From NCBI RefSeq assembly GCF_005860805.1, contig NZ_VCEJ01000002.1, positions 1,472,375 to 1,536,374 on the forward strand: a DNA stretch of 64,000 bases, written 5' to 3'. The notes under the pieces are model-generated. The model did no database searches, was not told where the DNA came from, and saw only the letters and a program-made list of their open reading frames with translations. A program made the translations under genes and the position numbers. This stretch comes from Dyadobacter luticola. GTDB lineage: Bacteria > Bacteroidota > Bacteroidia > Cytophagales > Spirosomataceae. Below, one piece after another: positions 28,093 to 35,625 of the stretch (the stretch's first letter is position 1; the number at the start of each line of letters is the position of its first letter).

Positions 28093-28628
28093 GGAAGCTA
28101 CTGCTGATCATTTATTATTTCATTATCAAGAACTTACCTTCCAGCTACTTTCCTTTGGGCAGCATTTTCAATGCACTCAGGGTCGGGATTTTGAGAAAAA
28201 TAATTGTGGTAGGAAAAAACACGACCATCCAAACCGGCTTCCGGTTCGGCATGCGCGACATCCTGACAATCGGCGATCACTGCCAGATTAACGAAGACGT
28301 ATATATCCAATCGGCACGTATCGGAAACTATGTGCTGATCGCCCAGAATGTGTCGATGATGGCCGTGACCCATCATTTTGAGTCAACCGATATTCCGATA
28401 ATTAAACAGGGATCGACCAAGGCTGATCCTGTGATTATTGAGGACGATGTCTGGATCGGGCGCAATGTGATCGTGATGCCGGGCATTACTATCGGAAAAG
28501 GCGCAATTGTGGGCGCTGGCGCGGTTGTCACAAAAAATGTCCCTTCTTACGCGATTGTCGGAGGAGTTCCTGCAAAAGTGATCAGATACCGCAAGCAGGA
28601 AGCGGAGCAATTAAATGGATTTGTATGA
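28089..28628 (+). CDS. Hexapeptide-repeat acyltransferase (WcaF/maltose acetyltransferase-like)
   Basis: A 179-residue left-handed beta-helix protein. Isoleucine-rich hexapeptides run through [17 protein letters not shown] and [33 protein letters not shown]. The catalytic-type His lies in [12 protein letters not shown], followed by the classic [18 protein letters not shown] ending. It probably O-acetylates a sugar of the polysaccharide. Coupled by ATGA overlaps on both sides. Confidence 0.88.
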   Translation: MRKLLLIIYYFIIKNLPSSYFPLGSIFNALRVGILRKIIVVGKNTTIQTGFRFGMRDILTIGDHCQINEDVYIQSARIGNYVLIAQNVSMMAVTHHFESTDIPIIKQGSTKADPVIIEDDVWIGRNVIVMPGITIGKGAIVGAGAVVTKNVPSYAIVGGVPAKVIRYRKQEAEQLNGFV

Positions 28629-29122
28629 GCATTTACAAGCATATTACCCAGGATTGGGAAAGAAACCGCGGTTACACCAAAGGTAAAATCCTGACTTTCA
28701 CATTCAGGCTGGCCAGTCTGGCAACCCGCAACAAAGCCGCTAAAATCATTTTAACGCCCTATCTGGGATTGTACAAGTTCTGGATCGAGTGGGTTTTTGG
28801 TATCGAAATCCCGTATGATACGGTGGTGGGACGCGGATTGAAGGTTTTTCATGGTGCCGGTCTGGTAATCAACAAGCATACGGTGATCGGTAAAAATGTC
28901 CTGCTGAGGCATACGACGACGCTGGGCAACAAAGGGGATGTGAAATCCGACTGCCCGATTATCGGTGATAATGTGGAGATTGGCGCGCAGGTTTGCATTC
29001 TTGGCAAGATCCGGATCGGCGATAATGCCATCATCGGCGCAGGGAGTGTAGTTACGAAAGAAGTACCTGCCAATGCGATTGTTGTAGGTAACCCGGCAAG
29101 AATTGTAAAATACCGCTCGTAG
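28625..29122 (+). CDS. Serine-acetyltransferase-like hexapeptide acyltransferase (WcaB/EpsH-like)
   Basis: A 165-residue protein of the LbH_SAT group: [35 protein letters not shown], then [24 protein letters not shown] hexapeptides and [17 protein letters not shown]. It lacks the long N-terminal helical domain of true CysE, which fits a polysaccharide acetyltransferase rather than cysteine synthesis. It is the last gene of the operon, and its stop codon lies inside the terminator hairpin. Confidence 0.85.
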   Translation: MSIYKHITQDWERNRGYTKGKILTFTFRLASLATRNKAAKIILTPYLGLYKFWIEWVFGIEIPYDTVVGRGLKVFHGAGLVINKHTVIGKNVLLRHTTTLGNKGDVKSDCPIIGDNVEIGAQVCILGKIRIGDNAIIGAGSVVTKEVPANAIVVGNPARIVKYRS

Positions 29123-29142
29123 ATAAACGAGCGGTACTTTCT
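29111..29142 (+). terminator. Intrinsic terminator of the exopolysaccharide operon
   Basis: A perfect 9-bp stem TACCGCTCG (29111-29119) / CGAGCGGTA (29128-29136) with an 8-nt loop, followed by CTTTCTTT. The operon's stop codon (29120-29122) lies in the loop. Confidence 0.8.
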
Positions 29143-29997
29143 TTATTTACGACCCGGTTTTACTTTATCAAAACTGGCATTTTCTTTTCCAATCGTGACC
29201 TCATCAATGTATACGACGCGCTCGCTGATGAGTGGGCTTATGGTTGTTGAAGCAGTAGCCCAATCCCATTTTCCTACACCAATCTTGACATAAGGAAATT
29301 TTACATCATTATAAGTATTAGGGTGGTGAAGCCTGCTGACAATCGGTACACCGTTTTTCCAGACTTCCAGGACACCGGTTTCGTCATAGGCCCATTTGAT
29401 GTGGAATACCCAGTCGAGCCAGCTATCTTTATCCAGTTTACCCAGGGTGATGCGGGTAAATGTGCCATCACCTTGTTTGGTAACTTGCTTAGGATCAGTT
29501 CTGATTTCCAGCACGAGGCTGTCGCGGAGCACGCCGAGCAGCAAAGGTGGGCTTCTCCACTCCTCGCCCATCGCAAAATCGGGCAGGGACTGCCAGTGGA
29601 CAATGCCTTCTTCGAGGGAGTCAGGGGTAAATGTGGAGGGAAAGTATAACGAAAAGCCAAACCAGCCTTCCTTGTTTTTGTTCGGAGCCCGGGCGAGCTG
29701 CGCCTGGTACTCGTACATGGAATCTTTTCTTCTGAGTTCAAAACGGGCGGAATGATTGCCGGCCCTTTTGATTTCGGTGGTAGTCGCGGCGGACCAGCTG
29801 CAGCAAGTGCTTGACTCGAACCAGTTTCCCAGTCCCGACTCAAAACTATGGTAAGCCAGCAAAAAGCTGTCTGCTTCAATCAGATCGGGGTCCACGGGCT
29901 CCTTTACTTCCACGTCAGGGTTTTTACAGGAGTTGATGGCTGCGATCAAACCAATCAGGAGAGCTATGCCATTTGCTTTTCTTACCATTCTCAGCAT
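29143..29997 (-). CDS. Polysaccharide-lyase-like lipoprotein (heparin-lyase-I-like fold)
   Basis: A 284-residue lipoprotein (signal ending INSC, then KNPDVEVKEP). The domain (about 45-275) contains YHSFESGLGNWFE, GWFGFSLYFPSTF, EEWRSPPLLLGVL, VLEIRTDPKQVTKQGDGTF and WLDWVFHIKWAYDETGVLEVW. This is the beta-jelly-roll pattern of the polysaccharide lyase family related to heparin lyase I. A paralogue lies at 34327-35496. Being next to the exopolysaccharide genes suggests it trims or releases the polymer (inference). It converges on the operon terminator. Confidence 0.75.
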   Translation of the reverse strand: MLRMVRKANGIALLIGLIAAINSCKNPDVEVKEPVDPDLIEADSFLLAYHSFESGLGNWFESSTCCSWSAATTTEIKRAGNHSARFELRRKDSMYEYQAQLARAPNKNKEGWFGFSLYFPSTFTPDSLEEGIVHWQSLPDFAMGEEWRSPPLLLGVLRDSLVLEIRTDPKQVTKQGDGTFTRITLGKLDKDSWLDWVFHIKWAYDETGVLEVWKNGVPIVSRLHHPNTYNDVKFPYVKIGVGKWDWATASTTISPLISERVVYIDEVTIGKENASFDKVKPGRK

Positions 29998-30032
29998 GCG
30001 TATTGTATTAAATTTTCCTTGTTAAGTTCAAA

Positions 30033-30515
30033 CTACACTGAAATAAAGCTCTGCAGGGAGTTGATCAGCTCCGAAGAAGCATATTTTCCAACTTTGTGAA
30101 GCGGGCTCAATCCGCCGTCGAGAACGGAGTGGATCTTGTCGCGCAATTCTGCGGGGGTATAGGCAACGTGGATGTAGTTGAGGCTGCCCAGTTTTCTGGC
30201 GGTAGCCAGCTGGTGATCGTTCCGGTGCTCTCCCAAACTATGGAATTTCGGGAAAATCACGATCGGCTTGCTGCGTTCAAAGGCTGAAATGATGGTTCCC
30301 ATGCCTGCGTGGCTGACAATCAGTTTTGCGGAAGAGAAATATTCATCGAATTCTGCCGGACTAATAAATTCGAAGCAGGTCATATTTTTGACTTTGTAGC
30401 GGCCTTTTGAAACCTGTGCTACAAAGCGTACTTCGGGCATGGTGCCTGCTATCTCATCCATTGCCGAAATGAGCCTGTCGAATGGCCCCTGCGTACCAAC
30501 TGTTACGAATATCAT
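30033..30515 (-). CDS. Alg13-like glycosyltransferase catalytic subunit (GT28 C-terminal domain)
   Basis: A 160-residue protein with MIFVTVGTQGPFDRLISAMDE at the N-terminus and LIVSHAGMGTIISAFERSKPIVIFPKF, the UDP-sugar-binding half of GT28/MurG-like enzymes. Such halves work with a separate membrane-binding Alg14-like partner, as in the PssE/PssD or EpsF/EpsE pairs. The partner is the immediately upstream gene, overlapping by 4 bp. It presumably adds an early sugar to the lipid-linked unit. Confidence 0.85.
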   Translation of the reverse strand: MIFVTVGTQGPFDRLISAMDEIAGTMPEVRFVAQVSKGRYKVKNMTCFEFISPAEFDEYFSSAKLIVSHAGMGTIISAFERSKPIVIFPKFHSLGEHRNDHQLATARKLGSLNYIHVAYTPAELRDKIHSVLDGGLSPLHKVGKYASSELINSLQSFISV

Positions 30516-30955
30516 GATAATACGTTTCCGTTAAAAGTTACTTTTGAGTTTGATAAATCCGGCCACTGTGTGTAGCTCTTGTCTGCGATAGAAGTGGCGA
30601 TCTGACCGCTCATCGAAAGGTTTTCGACGTTTGCGATACTGTCAATCCATATTGTTTTTGCCCCGATCACTTTTCCTGCAATAATGCCCATCAGCCCTGG
30701 CGCTGCGCCGGTTGTGATAATGATGTTGGGTTTGGAGCGAAAGACGATTTTAAATACACAAATCAGGGAGTATATTAATTTCAGTTTGTTCCACCGGCTG
30801 GCATCGGGAATACTATAAAACTTATGGCCTTTTACGGTTTCTTTAAAACTGGTTTTTGTAGAAACAAATATTAGTTCATGTCCTTCGAAAGCAGGTTTCA
30901 ACCGTAGCAACTGCACCCAATGGCCCCCTGCTGAGGCAATAGCTAAAATTTTCAT
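30512..30955 (-). CDS. Alg14-like membrane-anchoring glycosyltransferase subunit
   Basis: A 147-residue protein: MKILAIASAGGHWVQLLRLKPAF, VFKIVFRSKPNIIITTGAAPGLMGIIAGKVIGAKTIWIDSIAN. This is the Alg14/PssD acceptor-binding half of a split GT-B enzyme. An alternative ATG at 30976 would add 7 residues (MTYLPSS); I prefer 30955 because the fold starts at MKIL. It overlaps the Alg13-like gene by an ATGA junction, consistent with a one-to-one complex. Confidence 0.85.
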   Translation of the reverse strand: MKILAIASAGGHWVQLLRLKPAFEGHELIFVSTKTSFKETVKGHKFYSIPDASRWNKLKLIYSLICVFKIVFRSKPNIIITTGAAPGLMGIIAGKVIGAKTIWIDSIANVENLSMSGQIATSIADKSYTQWPDLSNSKVTFNGNVLS

Positions 30956-31558
30956 AGACGATGGTAAGTAAGTCATTTAACAGACCATTTGTAGATCGAC
31001 AACAAAATGTCGGTTGGTAATACAATCGGTAATTCTCGGCAAGTTGTGTACAATGTTGGCTTTAAATAATCGGGCTGATTCGGCCGCGATCTTTACATTA
31101 TATCAAAACTCCGGAATTGGACATTTCGATTGTACGCTGTTGTTTTGATTTCATTCTGGAAGCGGGTTAATGTTATAGAGTCGAGTATAATTTATTTCGG
31201 GATGTACTGCGGTAATCGTATGGCAATAATACGCTATTATATCTACGCGAGTTGCTTTTTTGTGGTGATCAGGTGATTTTTCAGGGTGTAACATTCATGT
31301 TTTGGGGGGCAAATTTTTTCAATTTTACACTTTTAAAAGAGATAAAAAAGTACTTCTACATTATTATCAAAATAGTACATACACTTGACAAAATATCTCG
31401 GAAATTGCGTGTTAAACCCTACCCTATGCCACTAATTCTTATCCACACAACATTATTAGAATTGTCACAGATCTTCATGGAACTTTTCTTTACGCACTGA
31501 AAATCAACCGTTTATAAATATACTTCGCAAGCCGAACACTAAACCTTGACATCCTCAA

Positions 31559-31572
31559 TAGAAATATTTCTA
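31559..31572. promoter_or_regulatory. Perfect palindrome, operator-like
   Basis: TAGAAATATTTCTA is its own reverse complement. It lies 14 bp upstream of an exact -7 box, where the -33 element would be, so a dimeric repressor or activator site is plausible. Confidence 0.4.
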
Positions 31573-31586
31573 TAAAATATGAAAGA

Positions 31587-31594
31587 TACTTTTG
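31587..31594 (+). promoter_or_regulatory. Candidate -7 box TACTTTTG (distal)
   Basis: Exact TAnnTTTG match, just downstream of the 14-bp palindrome. Transcription from here would give a leader of about 380 nt before the glycosyltransferase at 31983. Confidence 0.35.
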
Positions 31595-31852
31595 TCAATG
31601 ATAAAATGTATTTCAATTGCGAACACAGCATTACTTAATGACGCAAAGAATAGAATTAAACTGAAAAAGTATTTCTATTTGAATTTAATATATGTAACCT
31701 AATTGGCGCAATTACATTCTTATTTATACGATGAAAAACAGCGGCTGGATTTAGGTAATATAAATTAATTTGAAACCCGCTGTTATATTCACCTTTACCC
31801 CAATCTTAATATACTTAACCCCAAAATGAATTATTGGATTTTATTCATATTA

Positions 31853-31860
31853 TATCTTTG
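31853..31860 (+). promoter_or_regulatory. Candidate -7 box TATCTTTG (proximal)
   Basis: Exact TAnnTTTG match with a TTG (31834-31836) 16 bp upstream as a possible -33 element. The glycosyltransferase ATG follows at 31983. Confidence 0.45.
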
Positions 31861-31982
31861 ATTCCGAAATATAAACAGGCCGATCTCTTTACGTTTAGCA
31901 GACCTCTTTGCAAATCAAAATTTCCTTGTGATGCCAAAGTTGTTCTGAACTTATTACCCACCAGCTGTTAGTGAAAATTAGA

Positions 31983-32915
31983 ATGAATACAAAAGCCTTT
32001 GACATCCCGGTACTTCTGATCACATTCAACCGGCCTGAAACGACTTGTCATGTATTTGAGCAAATCAGAAAAATAAAACCCGCTAAACTTTACATCTTTT
32101 CCGATGCGCCGCGCGCTGAAAAACCCGATGAAGCAGAACTCGTTGAGACTTGCAGAGTCATGATGGACGACTCGCAGATCAACTGGGACTGTGAAGTAGA
32201 ACGCTGGTTTTCGGAAGTGAACATGGGTAAGGCTGTGGGCATTTCGTCCGCGATCACCTGGGCTTTCGAAACCACCGAGCAGCTGATCATCCTCGAAGAC
32301 GACTGCCTTCCACATCCCACGTTTTTTACGTTTTGCAAGTTCATGCTGGAAAAGTATCAGTCTAATGATCGCATCATGCACGTGTCGGGCACGCACTGGG
32401 ACAAGAAATTTAAGACCGAGCAGGCCGACCATTTTTTTAGTCGTATAGGACATATCTGGGGTTGGGCAACCTGGAAACGCGCCTGGAACAAATACGATTT
32501 CTGGATGGAACGCTTTCCGGAGATGCTCCACCAGCGCAAAATCCAGAAGATCTTCGGCGACGCCTCCATCGCCGATTACTGGAACGAGCGGTTCAACAAA
32601 GTGTACCAGGAAGAGAAAAAGGAGTCCTGGGATTACCAGTGGCAGTATACGTTGTTTCAGAACTACGGACTGGCCGCTGTACCGAATGTGAATCTCATCA
32701 GCAACATCGGGCTTCGGCCCAACCAGGAAGCCGGTGAGCAGCAGGAGTACCAGTTTTACGAAACGAAAGTCTGGAGAAACATGAAAACGGACGTAAAACT
32801 GACCATCGACGACGCGTACGAAAGGTTTCGCGCCAAAAGTATATTTATTAAAAACCTCCCGGTTGGATCGCGCATCCTGCACCGGGTCCGGAGTCTGATC
32901 AACAGTATCCTGTAA
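31983..32915 (+). CDS. GT-A glycosyltransferase (nucleotide-diphospho-sugar transferase-like)
   Basis: A 310-residue enzyme with IPVLLITFNRPETTCHVFEQI at the N-terminus, LYIFSDAPRAEKPDE, the metal-binding QLIILEDDCLPHPTFFTF region and HIWGWATWKRAWNKYDF. The EDD and GWATWKRAW motifs are typical of a GT2-fold group often found in capsule clusters. The ATG at 31983 is preferred to a GTG four codons upstream. It stands alone after the AT-rich spacer, 56 bp before the truncated transferase gene. Confidence 0.8.
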   Translation: MNTKAFDIPVLLITFNRPETTCHVFEQIRKIKPAKLYIFSDAPRAEKPDEAELVETCRVMMDDSQINWDCEVERWFSEVNMGKAVGISSAITWAFETTEQLIILEDDCLPHPTFFTFCKFMLEKYQSNDRIMHVSGTHWDKKFKTEQADHFFSRIGHIWGWATWKRAWNKYDFWMERFPEMLHQRKIQKIFGDASIADYWNERFNKVYQEEKKESWDYQWQYTLFQNYGLAAVPNVNLISNIGLRPNQEAGEQQEYQFYETKVWRNMKTDVKLTIDDAYERFRAKSIFIKNLPVGSRILHRVRSLINSIL

Positions 32916-32971
32916 AACGGTGCTGACCACATATTAACCTATTTACTCAATGCTAACCATCCTTTATTATC

Positions 32972-34000
32972 ATGAAAAATCATTTCCTGGGAAACCTGTC
33001 AAGGTTTCACTTGTGGGTCGATGTTTTCCTGCTTAATGTATCCTACCTCATCGCCGGTTCTGTTTTGTTCGAAAGTCTCGGGGCATTCCAGGATCATCAG
33101 TACCTCAATCTCCTGCTGCTGACCAATCTGGTGTGGATCGGTTGTTTTTCACTGTTCGGTCTTTACCAGTTTACGTCAGGCAGCTACAACAGTTTCAATC
33201 AGCTCGGCAAAATACTGATCACGTATGATGTCCACCTGATCGTCATGGAGTCGTACCTGTATTTCTCCGACACCCAGACTGGCCTTCGCGAAAACCTGGT
33301 GTTCCTTTCGTTTGAGATCTTTGCCGCCAGTTCGGTGGCCCTGCACATATTGATTACGTTATTAATCCGTCATTTCCGGACATCGGCACGGAGGGTTAAT
33401 AAATATGCGATCGTGGGAAATGGGGAGCCGGCCAGCTGGTTTTCGGATTTCCGCGGTAAGCAGCACGAAATGGGCTATCATTTTTGCGGCGTGTTCCAGA
33501 TGAACGAGCCGGATAACTACCTGCCGCGCCTGGAAAGTTTCATGGAGCAGGAAAAGCTTGACTTCCTTTATTGCAACCCATCAGGCCTGTCGAATGAACA
33601 AATGTCGGCGGTGCTGAAACTGGCGGAAAGAAAAAAGACGCAGATCCGTCTCATCCCTAACTTTTACGGTTTTCAGATGAACAAGGTCAACTTCGATCCC
33701 GCGGCAAGTTATCCTGCATATCACGTCAGCAGCAAACCCTCTGCCGCAACCAATGAGCGGGCGATGCAGAAAATGTTTGAAATCCCTTTCGCTTTATTTG
33801 TGGTGATCGTCGGGCTGCCATTATTCCTTCTGGTTAAATTAACGTCGCGCAGGCCGGTTTTCAGCCGGCAGATGCGGGCAGTCAAATGGGCCAAATCATT
33901 TCAAATGTTGCGGTTACGTACCCACCCTTATAGCTGGACCAAAAACCTGTATCTTATCTACCTGACGATCCATTTGGTACTGGTCGGAAGGGCTAAATAA
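32972..34000 (+). CDS. WcaJ/WbaP-like initiating sugar transferase with internally deleted catalytic domain
   Basis: A 342-residue membrane protein. Four N-terminal helices (within residues 10-135) and a CoA_binding_3/Rossmann-like segment (KYAIVGNGEPASWF, about 145-230) match polyprenyl-phosphate hexose-1-phosphate transferases. The usual membrane-entry helix is present (FALFVVIVGLPLFLLVKL), then PVFSRQMRAVKWAKSFQMLRLRTH in place of the family's GPVFFxQxRxGxxGxxFxxxKFRSM. The protein then jumps to LTIHLVLVGRAK, resembling the MSLVGPRP end. The intervening ~60-100 catalytic residues, including the DE pair, are absent. The frame is clean to its stop, so this looks like an internal deletion or a pseudo-enzyme, not a frameshift. 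It probably lacks transferase activity. Confidence 0.75.
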   Translation: MKNHFLGNLSRFHLWVDVFLLNVSYLIAGSVLFESLGAFQDHQYLNLLLLTNLVWIGCFSLFGLYQFTSGSYNSFNQLGKILITYDVHLIVMESYLYFSDTQTGLRENLVFLSFEIFAASSVALHILITLLIRHFRTSARRVNKYAIVGNGEPASWFSDFRGKQHEMGYHFCGVFQMNEPDNYLPRLESFMEQEKLDFLYCNPSGLSNEQMSAVLKLAERKKTQIRLIPNFYGFQMNKVNFDPAASYPAYHVSSKPSAATNERAMQKMFEIPFALFVVIVGLPLFLLVKLTSRRPVFSRQMRAVKWAKSFQMLRLRTHPYSWTKNLYLIYLTIHLVLVGRAK

Positions 34001-34043
34001 TATTTGTCAACGTTATTCTAAGCTGTAAAATTAGTTTCCCTTT

Positions 34044-34071
34044 AAAGCCGGACAATGTCCGGCTTTTTTTG
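34044..34071 (+). terminator. Intrinsic terminator
   Basis: Perfect 10-bp stem AAAGCCGGAC / GTCCGGCTTT with an AAT loop, followed by a T-run. It ends the transcript of the truncated transferase gene. Confidence 0.9.
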
Positions 34072-34326
34072 TGCCAAAATTTATCCAGAAAATTCTACAA
34101 AGCTTTTTTCCCACACCTCATTTTTGGCAAAATTCCCTACATATCGGCCGTTAATACGAATGAATTTGTAGTAATATTGTCCGAATCACGTACTACTTCT
34201 ATCAGATCTTCTATAACAGTTGCATTTTGGCATAACATTTAACAGAATTATTTTATTGCGTATAGTGATATTTATTTCGTAGTAATTATCTTAGCCCAAT
34301 AAAATAAATTCTACATAGTTGTCAAT
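34072..34326. other. Spacer before the second lyase gene
   Basis: About 255 bp of AT-rich sequence with no open frame of note and no exact TAnnTTTG box. The promoter of the following gene presumably lies here. Confidence 0.5.
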
Positions 34327-35496
34327 ATGTCAAAGTCCATGTTTACCAGACTCCTTTTACTCTCGTTCGTTTCAATTTGTCTTTTAAACTGTAAAAACCC
34401 TGATCTGGATGTAGCGCGAAACCCCGCAGAAGCTCAGGCTGAACCCGATCAGACGATCGCCAGATCTATCCCCTCCAAGGATACTTCGCTTGTTGCCTAT
34501 TACGACTTTGAAAATGACATGGGCAACTGGTATGAGAAAAGCATGTGCTGCGACTGGGCCATTCAGCTGACAAAGCAGGTTAGAAGATCGGGCCTTGGCG
34601 CACTGAAATTTGAGATCCGCAGACAGGACGGGAATGTTTCCCGGTCAGAGCTGGGACAGAAACCCATTAATACCAATCAGGACGGCTGGTACGCTTTCTC
34701 TACTTACTTCCCGTCGTCATTCACACAGGAATCCAGCGAAGACTGCATTACACAGTGGCAGGCAAAACCCGACCTGGCGCTAGGCGAAGAGTGGAGAAGT
34801 CCACCGATGCTGCTCGGCATCCTGAATGACCACTTCGTACTGGAAGTGCGCACCGACGCCAACAAAATCACCAAGCAGGGCAACTATACATTCAACCGCA
34901 TCGACCTTGGGCCTGTGGAGAAAGAAAACTGGCTCGACTGGGTATTTCACGTAAAATGGGCTTACGACAATACGGGTGTGATCGAGATTTGGAGAAACAA
35001 ACAATTGGTACTGAGCAGGTTCAACCAGCCCAACTCTTATAATGATGACTTATACCCCTACTTTAAGATTGGTTTATACAAGTGGGACTGGGCAAGTCTG
35101 GCCAACAAATCGACGTCGTCTTCCCGCGTGATGTATGTGGACGAGGTAACCATCGGAACGCAGTTTTCTTCGCTGACCAATGTCTCGCCCGACCCGATCA
35201 ATGCATTACCGGTTAAACTGGCATCATTCAAAGTAGCCAAAAGCGGCGGCGCGGCGCACCTTACCTGGGCCACCACCGAAGAAGCCAATACTGCCAGGTT
35301 CGAGATCGAGCGCAGCCTGAACGCCCGCGACTGGAAAACAATCGGTTCAAAAAGCGCAGTCGGACAAAGCCGGTCGCTCGTCAACTATAACTTCGCCGAC
35401 TCCGCACCAAAAAAAGGGAACAATTATTACCGTCTCAAAATCATAGACAACGACCGGACCTACGCATACAGCAGCATTAAAAACGTTAACTTCTGA
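34327..35496 (+). CDS. Polysaccharide-lyase-like lipoprotein with C-terminal fibronectin-like domain
   Basis: A 389-residue lipoprotein (lipobox LLNC, then KNPDLDVARN). Residues about 55-285 are a lyase domain closely similar to that at 29143-29997: YYDFENDMGNWYEKS, GWYAFSTYFPSSF, EEWRSPPMLLGIL and WLDWVFHVKWAYDNTGVIEIW. A linker (LPVKLASFKV) leads to a beta-sandwich domain (HLTWATTEEANTARFEIERS ... NYYRLKIIDNDRTYAYSS) of the kind that often precedes a type IX secretion signal in Cytophagales. No such signal follows. It probably acts on the exopolysaccharide at the cell surface (inference). Confidence 0.78.
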   Translation: MSKSMFTRLLLLSFVSICLLNCKNPDLDVARNPAEAQAEPDQTIARSIPSKDTSLVAYYDFENDMGNWYEKSMCCDWAIQLTKQVRRSGLGALKFEIRRQDGNVSRSELGQKPINTNQDGWYAFSTYFPSSFTQESSEDCITQWQAKPDLALGEEWRSPPMLLGILNDHFVLEVRTDANKITKQGNYTFNRIDLGPVEKENWLDWVFHVKWAYDNTGVIEIWRNKQLVLSRFNQPNSYNDDLYPYFKIGLYKWDWASLANKSTSSSRVMYVDEVTIGTQFSSLTNVSPDPINALPVKLASFKVAKSGGAAHLTWATTEEANTARFEIERSLNARDWKTIGSKSAVGQSRSLVNYNFADSAPKKGNNYYRLKIIDNDRTYAYSSIKNVNF

Positions 35497-35534
35497 CCTC
35501 GTTCAACCATCTCGATTTTCATTCCTTTACGCAA

Positions 35535-35563
35535 GAAACCTCCAATCGGGGGTTTCTTTTTTT
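35535..35563 (+). terminator. Intrinsic terminator
   Basis: GAAACCTCC / GGGGGTTTC form a 9-bp stem with one G-U pair and an AATC loop, followed by a run of seven T. Confidence 0.88.
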
Positions 35564-35625
35564 GTATCGATCTAGTATGTTTAAACGAAATAGAAGCCAA
35601 ATGGAGGTTTCTTAAAATTTTATAT

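Larger units (their letters stand above)
30977..31982. other. AT-rich 1-kb intergenic region, no convincing gene
   Basis: About 1 kb of clearly AT-rich DNA between divergent genes. The longest open frame (31252-31500) has no recognisable domain, an atypical composition and no good start context. The region holds a perfect 14-bp palindrome (31559-31572), two exact TAnnTTTG boxes (31587-31594 and 31853-31860) and an 8-bp inverted repeat (31737-31744 / 31777-31784). It is best read as a long regulatory leader for the glycosyltransferase at 31983, or as the remnant of lost DNA. Confidence 0.6.

Noticed and set aside
31252..31500. 82-codon frame in the AT-rich spacer
   Set aside because: No recognisable motif, start context or conservation signal; expected by chance in AT-rich DNA of this length.
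31968..32930. 320-codon minus-strand open frame
   Set aside because: Mirror image of the glycosyltransferase at 31983, whose motifs (EDD, GWATWKRAW) are convincing.
32972..34000. Frameshift as the cause of the truncated transferase
   Set aside because: The C-terminal remnant continues in the same frame to a normal stop, and I could not find the missing catalytic motifs in the other frames of this stretch.
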